The position numbers and the translations under genes are program-made. This document shows positions 8,173 to 17,748 of a stretch of DNA of 64,000 bases, piece by piece. A model generated the notes under the pieces. That model worked only from the letters and a program-made list of their open reading frames with translations. It searched no databases and was not told where the DNA came from. Origin of the DNA: an uncultured Caulobacterales bacterium (GTDB taxonomy: Bacteria; Pseudomonadota; Alphaproteobacteria; Caulobacterales; Caulobacteraceae); contig CAISEP010000017.1 in the NCBI GenBank assembly GCA_903884425.1, forward strand, positions 1 to 64,000. The letters are read 5' to 3'. The stretch's first letter is position 1. Each line of letters opens with the position of its first letter.

Positions 8173-8964
8173 ATGCCCCCTCAGCCACTGCACACGACCC
8201 ATGCCGACGGGGCGCTTTGGCTGGAGGTCGACGGGTCCGTGGCCACCCTGGTGCTGAACCGGCCCGATCAGCGCAATGCCCTGAACCTGGCCATGTGGCG
8301 CGACCTGCCGAAGGTGCTGGCCGCGGTGGAGGCGGATCCGCAGGTCCGGGTGCTGGTGATCCGCGGGGCCGGCGGACACTTTGCCTCCGGCGCGGACATC
8401 ACGGAGTTTCCGGAGGTGTTCGAAGGCAGGGACTCGGCGCTGGCCTTCACGCATCTGATGGATGAGGCGACGGCGGCCATCGCGGCCCTGGGCGTGCCCG
8501 TGATCGCCTGCATCGACGGCTACTGCATCGGGGCCGGGCTGGCGGTGGCCCTGGCCTGCGACCTGAGGCTCTGCGGCGAGACCGCCCGGTTCAGCGCACC
8601 GCCTTCCCGGCTAGGCCTCGTCTACAGCCTGGCGGACACCCGGCGGCTGGTGCAGGTGGTGGGACAGGCCCGGGCCGCGGACATGCTGCTGACCGCCGAC
8701 ATGATCTCCGCCCCCCATGCCCTGAGCTTCGGACTGGTGACGGAGGTGCATCCCGCCGACGCCTTGCACGGGGCCGTGGCGGCCAAGGCCCGGGCGATGA
8801 CCGGGCTTTCCGGCTGGTCGCAGCGTCACGCCAAGGCGACCCTGGCCCGCATCGCGGCCGGTCAGACCGAGGGCTGCGAGACCACCCGGGGCTGGTTCGC
8901 GGCGGCGGGCGAGACCGACCACTTCAAGGCCGCGCTCGCCGCCTTCCTCGGACGCCGGGACTGA
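8173..8964 (+). CDS. enoyl-CoA hydratase/isomerase (crotonase) family protein without the catalytic glutamates
   Basis: A 263-aa crotonase-fold protein: TLVLNRPDQRNALN near the N-terminus, the oxyanion-hole segment HFASGADI, and the second oxyanion loop GYCIGAGLAVALACD. When aligned by eye to rat enoyl-CoA hydratase, both catalytic glutamates are replaced (equivalents Ala124 and Pro144). It is therefore unlikely to be a hydratase; another acyl-CoA reaction or hydrolysis is more plausible. It starts 87 bp after tRNA-Leu and is followed 80 bp later by the S9 peptidase on the same strand. The start ATG at 8173 lacks a strong ribosome site but fits the family length. Confidence 0.82.
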   Translation: MPPQPLHTTHADGALWLEVDGSVATLVLNRPDQRNALNLAMWRDLPKVLAAVEADPQVRVLVIRGAGGHFASGADITEFPEVFEGRDSALAFTHLMDEATAAIAALGVPVIACIDGYCIGAGLAVALACDLRLCGETARFSAPPSRLGLVYSLADTRRLVQVVGQARAADMLLTADMISAPHALSFGLVTEVHPADALHGAVAAKARAMTGLSGWSQRHAKATLARIAAGQTEGCETTRGWFAAAGETDHFKAALAAFLGRRD

Positions 8965-9044
8965 CGACGAAGGACCAGATTCCGCGGGCAAGTTCGTCCG
9001 GTCCCGCTATAGTCCGGCGCGTTCGACCGATGACGGAGTCCCCC

Positions 9045-11114
9045 ATGTCCCGCCGCCTGCCGCTTCTTGCGGCCACCCTCGCCCTTGCCGCCTGGCCGAG
9101 CCTTGGCCGTGCGGATGCCCCCGCCGGGCGGGCCTTCACCGCCCAGGACCTGGTGACGCTGGAGCGGGTGGCCGACCCCCACCTGTCCCCGGACGGGCGG
9201 ACCGTGGTCTACAGCCAACGCTCCACCGACCTCGACGCCAACAAGGGCGTGCAGAGCCTGTGGGAGGTTGCCGCCGACGGGGCGACGCCAGCGGTGAAGC
9301 TGGCCGTGTCCGCAGGCGGGGCCAGCCATCCCCGCTGGTCGCCGGACGGCAAGGCCATCTATTTCCTCTCGAACCGATCGGGGTCGAGCCAGGTCTGGCG
9401 GACCGATGCGGCCGGACAGACCGCCACCCAGGTCACCCGCCTGCCCCTGGACGTGGGCGAGTTCCGCCTGACCCCGGACGGCCGCGGCCTGGTCGTGGCC
9501 CTGAGCGTCTTCCCCGACTGCCCGACGCTGGCCTGCACGGTGGAGCGCAAGGCAGCAAAGGCGGCGGGCAAGGCCCACGGCGTCACCTATGACCGGCTGT
9601 TCATCCGCCACTGGGACAGCTGGGCCGACGGCACCCGCAACCACCTCTTCGCGGTGTCGATGGAGGCCGCGGACCGGGCCAGGGACCTGATGCCGGGCTT
9701 CGACGGGGATTCGCCCGGCCAGCCCTTCGGCGACGACGACGACTTCGCCCTCTCCCCCGATGGTCGGGAAGTGACTTTCTCCGCCCGGGTGGCGGGCAAG
9801 ACCGAGCCCTGGAGCACGAATTTCGACCTGTGGGCGGTGCCGCTGGACGCCTCCCGCCCGCCGGTGAACCTCACGCCGGACAACAAGGCCGAGGATGTGG
9901 GCCCCACCTATTCGCCAGACGGCACGAAGCTGGCCTGGCGGGCGATGAAGCGCCCGGGCTTCGAGGCCGACCGATTCGGCGTGATGGTCCGTGACCTGAA
10001 GACCGGCCAGACCCGGGAGGTGGATGCCGCCTTCGACCGCTCCGCCGACAGGATCGCCTGGACGGCCGACGGCAAGGCCCTCCTCCTGACCGCCGGCGAC
10101 ACGGGGACGGAGCGCCTGTTCCGCCTCGACCCCGCCACGGGCGCGGTGCGCCCCCTGACCACCGGCGGGCATGTGGAGGCCTTCGACCAGGCGGGCAAGA
10201 CCCTGGTCATCGCCCGCAACAGCCTGGCCGCGCCCACGGACCTCTATCGCCTGGCGGACAAGGGCGGCCTCGTGCCCCTCACCCACGCCAACGACGCGGC
10301 CCTGTCCGGCGTGGCCATGAGCCCGTTCGAGCCCTTCACCTTTGCCGGATGGAACGGCGAGACGGTCCACGGCTATGTCATGCGCCCCCATGGCTGGCAG
10401 CCGGGCAAGGCCTATCCCACGGCCTTCATCATCCACGGAGGGCCGCAGGGCTCCTTCGGGGACGGGTGGAGCTACCGCTGGAACCCGCAGACCTATGCCG
10501 GGCGCGGCTATGCGGTGGTGTTCATCGATTTCCACGGCTCCACCGGCTACGGCCAGGCCTTCACCGACACCATTTCCGGCCACTGGGGCGACCGGCCGCT
10601 GGAAGACCTGCAGAAGGGCTGGGCGGCGGCCCAGGCGAAATACAGCTGGATCGACGGCGACCGGGCCTGTGCGCTGGGGGCCTCCTACGGCGGCTACATG
10701 ATCTACTGGATCGCAGGAAACTGGTCCAAGCCGTGGAAATGCCTCGTGGATCACGACGGCGTCTATGACACCCGCTTCAACGGCACGGCCACCGAGGAGC
10801 TGTGGTTCTCCGAGTGGGAGAACGACCACGCCACGCCCTATGGGGACCCGGCGGCCTATGAGCGGTTCAATCCCGCCGACCATGTGGCGGACTGGCAGGT
10901 GCCCATGCTGGTGGTCCATTCGGCCCGGGACTACCGCGTGACCCTGGACCAGGGGGTGGCGGCCTTCACCATGCTGCAGCGCAAGGGGATCGAGAGCCGG
11001 TTCCTGTTCTTCCCGGACGAGAACCACTGGGTGCTGAAACCCGCCAACTCCCTCCAGTGGCACGCCACGGTGGAGGACTGGCTGAAGGCGCACATCGGCA
11101 CGGAGCCGCGCTGA
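9045..11114 (+). CDS. S9 family prolyl oligopeptidase-type peptidase, exported
   Basis: A 689-aa serine peptidase with a signal peptide (residues 1 to about 20). A seven-bladed beta-propeller precedes the C-terminal alpha/beta-hydrolase domain, with WD40-like PD40 repeats such as [22 protein letters not shown] and [11 protein letters not shown]. The catalytic triad is visible: Ser547 in GASYGGYM, Asp629 in HSARDYRV and His661 in DENHWV. The arrangement matches bacterial dipeptidyl/acylaminoacyl peptidases that trim peptides in the periplasm. The ATG at 9045 is preferred because GGAG lies six bases upstream and it directly begins the signal peptide; another in-frame ATG is 15 bases earlier. 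It converges with the Nudix gene. Confidence 0.92.
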   Translation: MSRRLPLLAATLALAAWPSLGRADAPAGRAFTAQDLVTLERVADPHLSPDGRTVVYSQRSTDLDANKGVQSLWEVAADGATPAVKLAVSAGGASHPRWSPDGKAIYFLSNRSGSSQVWRTDAAGQTATQVTRLPLDVGEFRLTPDGRGLVVALSVFPDCPTLACTVERKAAKAAGKAHGVTYDRLFIRHWDSWADGTRNHLFAVSMEAADRARDLMPGFDGDSPGQPFGDDDDFALSPDGREVTFSARVAGKTEPWSTNFDLWAVPLDASRPPVNLTPDNKAEDVGPTYSPDGTKLAWRAMKRPGFEADRFGVMVRDLKTGQTREVDAAFDRSADRIAWTADGKALLLTAGDTGTERLFRLDPATGAVRPLTTGGHVEAFDQAGKTLVIARNSLAAPTDLYRLADKGGLVPLTHANDAALSGVAMSPFEPFTFAGWNGETVHGYVMRPHGWQPGKAYPTAFIIHGGPQGSFGDGWSYRWNPQTYAGRGYAVVFIDFHGSTGYGQAFTDTISGHWGDRPLEDLQKGWAAAQAKYSWIDGDRACALGASYGGYMIYWIAGNWSKPWKCLVDHDGVYDTRFNGTATEELWFSEWENDHATPYGDPAAYERFNPADHVADWQVPMLVVHSARDYRVTLDQGVAAFTMLQRKGIESRFLFFPDENHWVLKPANSLQWHATVEDWLKAHIGTEPR

Positions 11115-11142
11115 GAGCGATACCGGCGGCGGCGGGGTCGTC

Positions 11143-11793
11143 TCAGACCCCGTCGCCGAACAGCCGCTCGTACAGGGCCCGCAGCATGCCGGCCGTGGCC
11201 CCCCAGATGAACCGCCCCTCGTGGGGCATGGCGTAATAGTGCCGGTCCGGCAGGCCTGGCTGCGACCAGACCCGCCGTTCGTGATTGTCCGGATTCATCA
11301 GGAAATCGAAGGGCGTCTCGAAGATCTCCGCCACTTCCGACGGATCGGCGCGCAAGTCGAAGCCCGGGGTCAGGATCGCCACCACCGGCGTCACCGAATA
11401 GCCGGTTCCGGTCTGGTAGCGGTCGCCCAGCCCCAGCAGCCGGACATGCTGCGGGGCCAGACCGATCTCCTCCTCCGCCTCGCGCAGGGCCGTCTGCCAG
11501 GGTGTCTCCCCCGGCTCCGCCCGACCGCCGGGGAAGGCCACCTGGCCGGAATGGCGGCGCAGGGCGTCCGACCGGCGGGTGAGCAGCACGCTCAGCCCCT
11601 CCGGCCGCGGGATCAGCCCGGCCAGCACCGCCGCCGCCGTCAGCTCCCCGGCAGGCCGCACGGCATCGCCGGGGTTGAGATCCTGGTCGGAGCGGGGACG
11701 GTGCGTGGCCAGATCATGCCCGTCCAGCGGATGCAGACGGGCCCGCAGATGGGGCTCCAGCACCTCGAGGGGGGCGTCGGGACCGATCCTCAA
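11143..11793 (-). CDS. Nudix hydrolase, coenzyme A pyrophosphatase type
   Basis: About 216 aa if translation begins at the TTG at 11793, which overlaps the stop of the upstream DUF1285 gene (TTGA). The Nudix box is complete: GGRAEPGETPWQTALREAEE followed by EIGL. The preceding SVLLTRRSDALRRHSGQVAFPGG matches the CoA-diphosphatase (NudL/YeaB) subfamily, which hydrolyses CoA or acyl-CoA to phosphopantetheine and 3',5'-ADP. A GTG at 11763 is an alternative start. The strict overlap with DUF1285 argues for translational coupling. The pairing of DUF1285 with a Nudix CoA pyrophosphatase is recurrent in alphaproteobacteria. Confidence 0.88.
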   Translation of the reverse strand: MRIGPDAPLEVLEPHLRARLHPLDGHDLATHRPRSDQDLNPGDAVRPAGELTAAAVLAGLIPRPEGLSVLLTRRSDALRRHSGQVAFPGGRAEPGETPWQTALREAEEEIGLAPQHVRLLGLGDRYQTGTGYSVTPVVAILTPGFDLRADPSEVAEIFETPFDFLMNPDNHERRVWSQPGLPDRHYYAMPHEGRFIWGATAGMLRALYERLFGDGV

Positions 11794-12380
11794 GACTCGC
11801 CCCCGACCGGGCCGATGGGGAACCAGGCCCCGTGGGAAGTGACGCCGTACTGCGGCCCCTGCGGGGTATCCTGCACCGTGGCCATCTCCGCCAGCTCGTA
11901 GAAGACCGGCCGGGACAGGCGGGCCTCCAGCCCCCGGCGCACATGCAGGTAAGGGCGCGGCTCGCCCGTGGCCGGCTGCATTTCCACCCGCAGGGCGTGG
12001 TCGGGCCCGGCCTCCACCACATCGCCGACATTGGTCTCGAACCGCAGGACCTCGCCCACCCGGTCGACCCGCGTGGCGATGAAGGGCACGTCCTCCACCC
12101 GGATGCGCATCTTCTCCACCGGCGTGACCAGCCAGTAGCCGTCGGGATCGCGGCGCAGGATGGTGGAGAACAGCCGCACCAGCGGGGCCCGGCCGATGGG
12201 GGTGCCCTCGTGGAACCACAGGCCGTCCCGGGCGATGCGGATGTCGATGTCGCCGCAGTTCGGCGGGTTCCACAGATGGACGGGGGGTAGCCCGCGCCCC
12301 TCCCCGGTCACGGCGGCGGCGGCGGCCAGGCCGTCAAGGCCGGTTCGCAGGTCGGGGGATCGGTCGGAAGGGCTGCCCAT
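11790..12380 (-). CDS. DUF1285 domain protein
   Basis: A 196-aa cytoplasmic protein. It contains the DUF1285 core: PPVHLWNPPNCGDIDIRIARDG, then WFHEGTPIGR, LVRLFSTILRRDPDG and VEKMRIRVEDVPF. The family has structures but no established reaction. Conserved placement directly upstream of the CoA pyrophosphatase, here overlapping by 4 nt, suggests a role in the same nucleotide or CoA housekeeping. CAGGGAG lies immediately before the ATG, closer than usual but consistent. It is in the same orientation as the GNAT gene 72 bp upstream. Confidence 0.85.
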   Translation of the reverse strand: MGSPSDRSPDLRTGLDGLAAAAAVTGEGRGLPPVHLWNPPNCGDIDIRIARDGLWFHEGTPIGRAPLVRLFSTILRRDPDGYWLVTPVEKMRIRVEDVPFIATRVDRVGEVLRFETNVGDVVEAGPDHALRVEMQPATGEPRPYLHVRRGLEARLSRPVFYELAEMATVQDTPQGPQYGVTSHGAWFPIGPVGGES

Positions 12381-12452
12381 CTCCCTGAGGTAGGACAGGG
12401 CGGGCGGCGATGGAAGGCCTGCCCCGCCGTTCCCTGGGCGAGAGCGTTCCTC

Positions 12453-12992
12453 TCAGCCCGGGATCACCGGGCCGCGGAGGGCTGCACCGGCACCGGGAGT
12501 GAGCTCCCGCCACAGGATCCGGGCCGGATCGGCGGTGCCGGGCAGGGTCAGCTGGCCCCGCGGCACCTCGGCAAATCCCAGGGGCTCGAAGAAGGAGCGG
12601 TCGCCCACCAGCAGCACGACCCCGTGCCCGGCCGCCGTCGCTGCCGCGCAGGCCCGCAGGATCAGCTCCGCGCCCAGCCCCTGGCTGCGCAGGTCCGGGC
12701 TGACGGCCACGGGACCGAGAAAGGTGGCGGGCTGCCCGCCCACATGGATCGGCCACACGCGGACACCGCCCACCACCTGAGCCCCGTCCAGCGCCATGAA
12801 GCACAGGTCGGCCAGGGCCTGGTTGTCCTCGCGGATGCGCTGGGAGACCTTGGCAAAGCGTCCCGGGCCGAACACCCGGTCGACCAGGGCGTCGAAGGCC
12901 GCCCCATGCTCCGGTGCCTCGACCACGATCCGCACGGACGGGTGAGCATCGGTCGGAACGGCGGATCCGGCAGGGGCGGGGCGCGTGTTCAA
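12453..12992 (-). CDS. GNAT family N-acetyltransferase
   Basis: About 179 aa. The acetyl-CoA binding core reads LGPVAVSPDLRSQGLGAELI (motif A, R/Q-x-x-G-x-G/A type). FFEPLGFAEVPRG follows, as in the YhbS-like subfamily that acetylates small molecules or proteins. The substrate is unknown. The start is uncertain: the longest frame begins with TTG at 12992 without a good ribosome site, and a GTG about 19 codons later (VRIVVEAPEHG) would still leave a complete domain. It is divergent from the MFS transporter gene. Confidence 0.82.
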   Translation of the reverse strand: MNTRPAPAGSAVPTDAHPSVRIVVEAPEHGAAFDALVDRVFGPGRFAKVSQRIREDNQALADLCFMALDGAQVVGGVRVWPIHVGGQPATFLGPVAVSPDLRSQGLGAELILRACAAATAAGHGVVLLVGDRSFFEPLGFAEVPRGQLTLPGTADPARILWRELTPGAGAALRGPVIPG

Positions 12993-13122
12993 GGTCAGGT
13001 TCGTCCCAGGTCCGGTCCCATTGCCGGAGCGGGCGCTTTAGGGCCGGGATCGGGGCGCGTCAAAGAAAAAGGTGCCCCCGACGGATTGCCAAGGGGCTGT
13101 GCGGCGGCCAAGCTCGCGGGGC

Positions 13123-14391
13123 ATGGCACCTCCCCTCCCCGCTGCTCGCCCCGACCGGGTGTTCGCCCATCCCGACTATGCCCTGTTCTGGGCCTCGCGC
13201 TTCGCCTCGACGCTGGGCGTCATGGTCGAGGGGGTGACACTGGGCTGGCAGGTCTATGACGTGGCCCGCCACACCCAGACGGTGGCCGAAAGCGCCTTCA
13301 TGGTGGGCATGATCGGGCTGGCCCAGTTCCTGCCCCTGTTCGCCCTGACCCTGGTGGCAGGCGCGGTGGCCGACCATTTCGACCGCAAGAAGATCTACAT
13401 GGCCTGCCTCGCCAGCGAGGTGGTGTGCGTCGGCGTGCTGATCTGGATCTCGCACATGGCCCAGCCGCCCCTCTGGGGCATCTTCGCCATTGCCGTGCTG
13501 TTCGGCGCGATCCGGTCCTTCCAGTCGCCCGCCATGTCCGCCCTGGCCCCCATGCTGGTGCCGCGGGCCCTGCTGCCCCGGGCCATCGCCCTTGGTTCCC
13601 TGGCCTGGCAGACGGGGGCCATTCTCGGCCCCTGGCTGGGTGGGGTGCTGGTGGCCACCTCGTCGGCCACGGCCTATGCCGCCGCCGGCGGGCTCTATGT
13701 GATCTCGGCGCTCGCCATGAGCCAGATCCGCGCCTCCACCCAGCCCCAGCGGCAGGGGGGCGGACGGGTGGCCATGGTACGGGAGGGCCTCGACTATGTC
13801 TGGGCCAACAAGATTGTGCTGGGCGCCATCTCCCTCGACCTCGTGGCCGTGCTGCTGGGCGGGGCCACGGCCCTCTTGCCGGTCTATGCCCGGGACATCC
13901 TGCACGTGGGGGCCGGAGGGTTCGGGGTCCTGCGGAGCGGCCCGGCCATCGGCGCCTGTGTCTGCGCCTTCGTACTGGGTCGCCGCCCCCTGACCCGCCG
14001 GGCGGGGCTCTGGATGTTCGGAGCGGTGGCCCTGTTCGGGCTGGCCACCATCGTCTTTGCCCTGTCCCGGGTCATGGCCCTGTCGGTGCTGGCCCTGGCC
14101 GTGCTGGGGGGCGCGGACATGATCAGCGTGTTCGTGCGCCAGACCCTGGTGCAGATCACCACCCCCGATGCCATGCGCGGACGGGTGGCGGCGGTCTCCA
14201 ACGTCTTCATTGGCGCCTCCAACGAGCTGGGGGAGTTCGAGAGCGGCGTGGTGGCGCGGCTTCTCGGCCCGGTGGGCGCGGCCCTGTTCGGCGGAGTCGG
14301 ATCGGTGATCGCCACGGCGCTCTGGGCCAAACTCTTTCCGACGCTGCGGAAGGCGGATCAACTGCTGGCCCCGCACCCTGCCGACGATTGA
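13123..14391 (+). CDS. MFS transporter (EntS/MFS_3-like)
   Basis: About 422 aa with roughly 12 hydrophobic helices. The motif between helices 2 and 3 is VAGAVADHFDRKKIY. The N-terminal helix DYALFWASRFASTLGVMVEGVTLGWQVYD is typical of the MFS_3 group of exporters, which includes the enterobactin exporter EntS. It probably effluxes a small molecule. No siderophore genes are nearby, so the substrate is open. The ATG at 13123 is chosen because the preceding 17 codons from a GTG at 13072 are not family-like; neither start has a convincing ribosome site. It is followed 61 bp later by the SDR operon, which could be co-transcribed. Confidence 0.84.
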   Translation: MAPPLPAARPDRVFAHPDYALFWASRFASTLGVMVEGVTLGWQVYDVARHTQTVAESAFMVGMIGLAQFLPLFALTLVAGAVADHFDRKKIYMACLASEVVCVGVLIWISHMAQPPLWGIFAIAVLFGAIRSFQSPAMSALAPMLVPRALLPRAIALGSLAWQTGAILGPWLGGVLVATSSATAYAAAGGLYVISALAMSQIRASTQPQRQGGGRVAMVREGLDYVWANKIVLGAISLDLVAVLLGGATALLPVYARDILHVGAGGFGVLRSGPAIGACVCAFVLGRRPLTRRAGLWMFGAVALFGLATIVFALSRVMALSVLALAVLGGADMISVFVRQTLVQITTPDAMRGRVAAVSNVFIGASNELGEFESGVVARLLGPVGAALFGGVGSVIATALWAKLFPTLRKADQLLAPHPADD

Positions 14392-14452
14392 CGCGTCTTC
14401 CCGTTCACCCTTAGGTCTTCGCGAAACAAGCCTTCTTGAGATGGAGATCCCC

Positions 14453-15367
14453 ATGGGCGTGCTGGATGGAAAGGTCGTTCTGGTCACCGGCGGAGGCCGC
14501 GGCATCGGTCGCGAATGCGCCCTCCTGGCGGCGAAGGCCGGGGCCAGGGTGCTGGTCAACGACCTGGGGGCCGGCGTGTCCGGCGCCGACGAGGGCTCCG
14601 AGGGCCCGGCGGCCGAAACCGCCGCCGAGATCCGCGCCGCGGGCGGCGAGGCCATCTCCAACTCCGAGAGCGTGTCGTCCATGGCGGCGGTGAAGGGCAT
14701 GGTCGAGCAGGCCATGGACAGCTTCGGCGGCCTGCATGCCATCATCAATCCGGCGGGCATCCTGCGGGACGGCATGTTCCACAAGATGTCCGACGAGGAC
14801 TGGGACGCGGTAATCGAGGTGCACCTGCGCGGGGCCTACAACGTCACCCGGGCCAGCATCGAGCATTTCCGCAAGCAGGAGGACGGGGCCTATGTGCTGT
14901 TCACCTCCACCTCCGGCCTGATCGGCAACATCGGCCAGGCCAACTATGCCGCCGCCAAGCTTGGCGTCATGGGCCTGTCCCGGATCATCGCCATGGAGGG
15001 GGCGGCGAAGAACATCCGCTCCAACATCATCGCGCCGTTCGCCTGGACCCGCATGATCGCCACCATCCCTGTGAAGGACGAGGCCTCCGCCGCCCGGGTG
15101 GAGCGGATGAAGAACGGCATGCGCGCCGACCAGGTGGCCCAGCTGGCCGTGGCCCTCGCAGCCCCGGCGGCAGCGACCAGCGGCCAGATCTTCGCCGTGC
15201 GCGGCAACGAGGTGGTTCTGTTCAACCAGCCCCGCCCCGTGCGGTCCGTGGCCCGGATCGAGGGCTGGACGCCGGAGACCCTGATCGAACAGGCCCTTCC
15301 CTCCATGAAGGCGAGCTATACCGACGTCGGCGCATCCGCGAGCGTCTTCCCCTACGATCCCATTTGA
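14453..15367 (+). CDS. short-chain dehydrogenase, MFE-2/3-hydroxyacyl-CoA dehydrogenase-like
   Basis: A 304-aa SDR. The NAD(P) motif is TGGGRGIG, the catalytic Ser lies in FTSTSGLIG, and Tyr/Lys occur as YAAAK. The extra insertion after the first beta strand (LVNDLGAGVSGADEGS) and the long C-terminus resemble the dehydrogenase domain of peroxisomal multifunctional enzyme type 2 and its bacterial homologues. These act on 3-hydroxyacyl-CoA or steroid substrates. GGAG six bases before the ATG at 14453 defines the start. It leads a tight plus-strand run with a cytochrome P450 13 bp downstream, which suggests joint oxidation of a lipid-like or terpenoid substrate. Confidence 0.86.
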   Translation: MGVLDGKVVLVTGGGRGIGRECALLAAKAGARVLVNDLGAGVSGADEGSEGPAAETAAEIRAAGGEAISNSESVSSMAAVKGMVEQAMDSFGGLHAIINPAGILRDGMFHKMSDEDWDAVIEVHLRGAYNVTRASIEHFRKQEDGAYVLFTSTSGLIGNIGQANYAAAKLGVMGLSRIIAMEGAAKNIRSNIIAPFAWTRMIATIPVKDEASAARVERMKNGMRADQVAQLAVALAAPAAATSGQIFAVRGNEVVLFNQPRPVRSVARIEGWTPETLIEQALPSMKASYTDVGASASVFPYDPI

Positions 15368-15380
15368 GGCCCAGGACCCC

Positions 15381-16724
15381 ATGCAACTCATCAGCCAGAC
15401 CGCGGTCACCAGCGGGCCTGCGACCCCGCGCCATGCGCCGGTCTATCCCGTGCCCACGGACATCGCCCTCGAGAATCCCCTCACCTTCCAGGACGGGCCG
15501 CCCTACGGTGCCTTTGCCCGGCTGAGGCAGAGCGCCCCGGTGGCGTGGCTGCACACCCCGTCGGACAATTCCGGCTTCTGGGCCCTGACCCGGTTCGACG
15601 ATGTCTCGAGGGTCAATGCAGACCCGGAGACCTTCTCCTCCCAGCGGGGGGGCATCCTGTTGTCCTCCGGCGCGCCGGAGACCCGTCACCCGTTGCTGTT
15701 CCGCGCCTCGCTGGACGCCATGATCAACATGGACCAGCCCTGGCACCTGAACCTGCGGCGGGAGCACATGCCCTTCTTCACGCCCGCCTATGTGAACCGG
15801 CTGAAGGAGCGTGTCGGCCATGAGATCACTGCCCTGATCGATGCCATGGCCCCCATGGGGGCTTGCGATCTGGTGGAGCAGGTCTCCTCCCGCCTGCCGC
15901 TGTTCACCCTGTGCGAGATCCTCGGCGTGCCCGTAGAAGATCGGCCCAAGTTCCTGAAATGGATGCATTATCTGGAGCTGGCCGGAAACCTGGCGGCGGA
16001 CCGCAGCAAGGGCGAGCTGGCGCTGACGCCCGAGCTGATGATGTTCATCCAGGAGTTCAACGAGAACGTCGAGGCCATGTTCGAATATGGCCGCGACATC
16101 CTGCACAAGCGCCGTCAGGACCCGCAGCCGGACCTGCTGTCCGCCATCGCCCGGGCCCAGCTGGACGGGGAATTCCTGGCCGACGAGTATCTGGACGGCT
16201 CGTGGCTGCTGATCGTGTTCGCGGGCAATGACACCACCCGCAACACCATCTCCGGCTCGGTGAAGCTGATGACGGAGTTCCCGGACCAGAAGGCCCGACT
16301 GGCGGCGGACCGCGCGCTGCTGCCCAATGCCGTGAACGAGTTCATCCGCATGGTCAGCCCGGTGATCTACATGCGCCGCACGGCGACGAAGGACGTGGAG
16401 ATCGGCGGGCAGTTGATCTCCGAGGGGGAGAAGGTCGCCATGTACTACGGGGCCGCCAACCGCGACCCGTCGGTGTTCGCCGATCCGGACCGCCTGGACA
16501 TCACCCGGGAGAATGCCGACAAGCACCTGGCCTTCGGCTTCGGTCCGCACGTGTGCATCGGCAAGCGGGTGGCCCAGATGCAGCTGGAGGCGGTGTGGGA
16601 GCAGTTCCTGACCCGCCTGCCGGACCTGAAATATGCCGGCGGCATCGACGTGGCCCCCAACAACTTCGTCTTTGCCATCCGCAAGCTGCCGGTGACCTTC
16701 ACCCCTGCGGCAAAGGTCGGCTGA
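15381..16724 (+). CDS. cytochrome P450
   Basis: A 447-aa soluble bacterial P450. The heme loop FGFGPHVCIG carries the cysteine ligand Cys392. The I-helix oxygen-activation motif is AGNDTTRN, and the K-helix ExxR lies in NEFIRMVSP. The sequence INMDQPWHLNLRR (equivalent to the DPPEHTRLR element) is also visible. It resembles the CYP108/CYP125/CYP142-like alphaproteobacterial enzymes that hydroxylate terpenoids, alkanes or sterol side chains. It would need ferredoxin and reductase partners, which are not in the window. It is sandwiched between the SDR and threonine aldolase genes, and its stop overlaps the next start by one base (TGATG). Confidence 0.92.
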   Translation: MQLISQTAVTSGPATPRHAPVYPVPTDIALENPLTFQDGPPYGAFARLRQSAPVAWLHTPSDNSGFWALTRFDDVSRVNADPETFSSQRGGILLSSGAPETRHPLLFRASLDAMINMDQPWHLNLRREHMPFFTPAYVNRLKERVGHEITALIDAMAPMGACDLVEQVSSRLPLFTLCEILGVPVEDRPKFLKWMHYLELAGNLAADRSKGELALTPELMMFIQEFNENVEAMFEYGRDILHKRRQDPQPDLLSAIARAQLDGEFLADEYLDGSWLLIVFAGNDTTRNTISGSVKLMTEFPDQKARLAADRALLPNAVNEFIRMVSPVIYMRRTATKDVEIGGQLISEGEKVAMYYGAANRDPSVFADPDRLDITRENADKHLAFGFGPHVCIGKRVAQMQLEAVWEQFLTRLPDLKYAGGIDVAPNNFVFAIRKLPVTFTPAAKVG

Positions 16725-17737
16725 TGGGCGAGGGTCGCTACCAGTTCGCGTCGGACAACACGTCCGGCGCGGCCCCGGAGGCACTGGAGGCCCTGGTCGC
16801 GTTCAATGGCGGCGCAGCCTCCGGCTACGGCACCGACCATGTCACCCGGCAGGCGGCCGACGCCGTGCGGGGCCTGCTGGATGCGGATGTGGATGTCCGC
16901 TTCCTGGGCTCGGGCACCGCAGCCAATGCCATCTGCCTGGCGACGCTCTGTCGCCCGTTCGAGGCGGTCCTGGCCCACCGGGACGCCCATGTCTGCACCG
17001 ACGAGACCGGCGCGCCCGGCCTGTTCGGCCATGGCCTGGGCCTGATCCATCTGGACGGGGCGTCCGGGCGGATCGATCCGGCCTCCCTCGCCTCCGCCCT
17101 CGCCCTGCCCGACGCCAGCTATCGCCAGTCACCGGCCGCCCTGTCCCTGACCAACGCCACCGAGTACGGCACCGTCTACACCCCCGATTCGCTCAAGGCC
17201 CTGACCGCGCTTGCGCGGGAAAAGGGCCTGCCGGTGCATCTGGACGGGGCGCGGCTGGCCAATGCGCTGGCCGCGGGCTTTCCGCCCACCGCGCTCAAGG
17301 ATCTCGGCCTCGACATGCTGGTGATCGGCGGGACCAAGAACGGCATGACCCCCACCGAGGCGCTGGTGCTGTTCAACCCCGACCTGTCCCGGCGATTCGA
17401 CGCCCGGCTGAAGCAGATGGGCCAGCTGCCGTCGAAGGGGCGGTTCTATTCCGCCCCCTGGATCGGCATGCTGCAGGACGGGGCCTTCCTGCGCCACGCC
17501 GCCCACGCCAATGCCATGGCCCAGCGGCTGGCGGCGGGCATGCCCTTCCTTCTGCGCCACCCGGTGGAGGCCAACGGCCTGTTCGTGGAGATGGATGAGG
17601 CCGCCCACCAGCGCCTGATCGCGGAGGGCTGGTTCGTCTATCGCTTCACCGACGGCTCGATCCGATTCATGTGCAGCTGGGCCACCACCGAGGCGGATGT
17701 GGACGCCCTGCTCGACAGCCTGCGGCGGATCGCCTAA
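16724..17737 (+). CDS. ltaE: low-specificity L-threonine aldolase
   Basis: A 337-aa PLP enzyme of fold type I. The cofactor lysine is Lys205 in GGTKNGMTP, preceded by the Asp that contacts the pyridine ring (VHLDGARLANA). N-terminal FASDNTSGAAPEALEAL and YGTDHVT are typical of the beta-eliminating lyase/threonine aldolase family. It cleaves L-threonine or L-allo-threonine to glycine and acetaldehyde. The ATG overlaps the P450 stop by one base, so translation is coupled, which is an unexpected partner for a P450. It may also act on other beta-hydroxy amino acids. Confidence 0.9.
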   Translation: MGEGRYQFASDNTSGAAPEALEALVAFNGGAASGYGTDHVTRQAADAVRGLLDADVDVRFLGSGTAANAICLATLCRPFEAVLAHRDAHVCTDETGAPGLFGHGLGLIHLDGASGRIDPASLASALALPDASYRQSPAALSLTNATEYGTVYTPDSLKALTALAREKGLPVHLDGARLANALAAGFPPTALKDLGLDMLVIGGTKNGMTPTEALVLFNPDLSRRFDARLKQMGQLPSKGRFYSAPWIGMLQDGAFLRHAAHANAMAQRLAAGMPFLLRHPVEANGLFVEMDEAAHQRLIAEGWFVYRFTDGSIRFMCSWATTEADVDALLDSLRRIA

Positions 17738-17748
17738 CCCTGCCGGAC

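Noticed and set aside
8173-8964. Enoyl-CoA hydratase as a firm call
   Set aside because: Both hydratase glutamates are missing in the eye alignment, so only the family name is kept.
11143-12273. A single 376-codon frame that could be taken as one gene ending in a Nudix domain
   Set aside because: Its first half is antisense-like low-complexity sequence that overlaps the real DUF1285 gene in another frame. The Nudix gene starts at the TTGA overlap.
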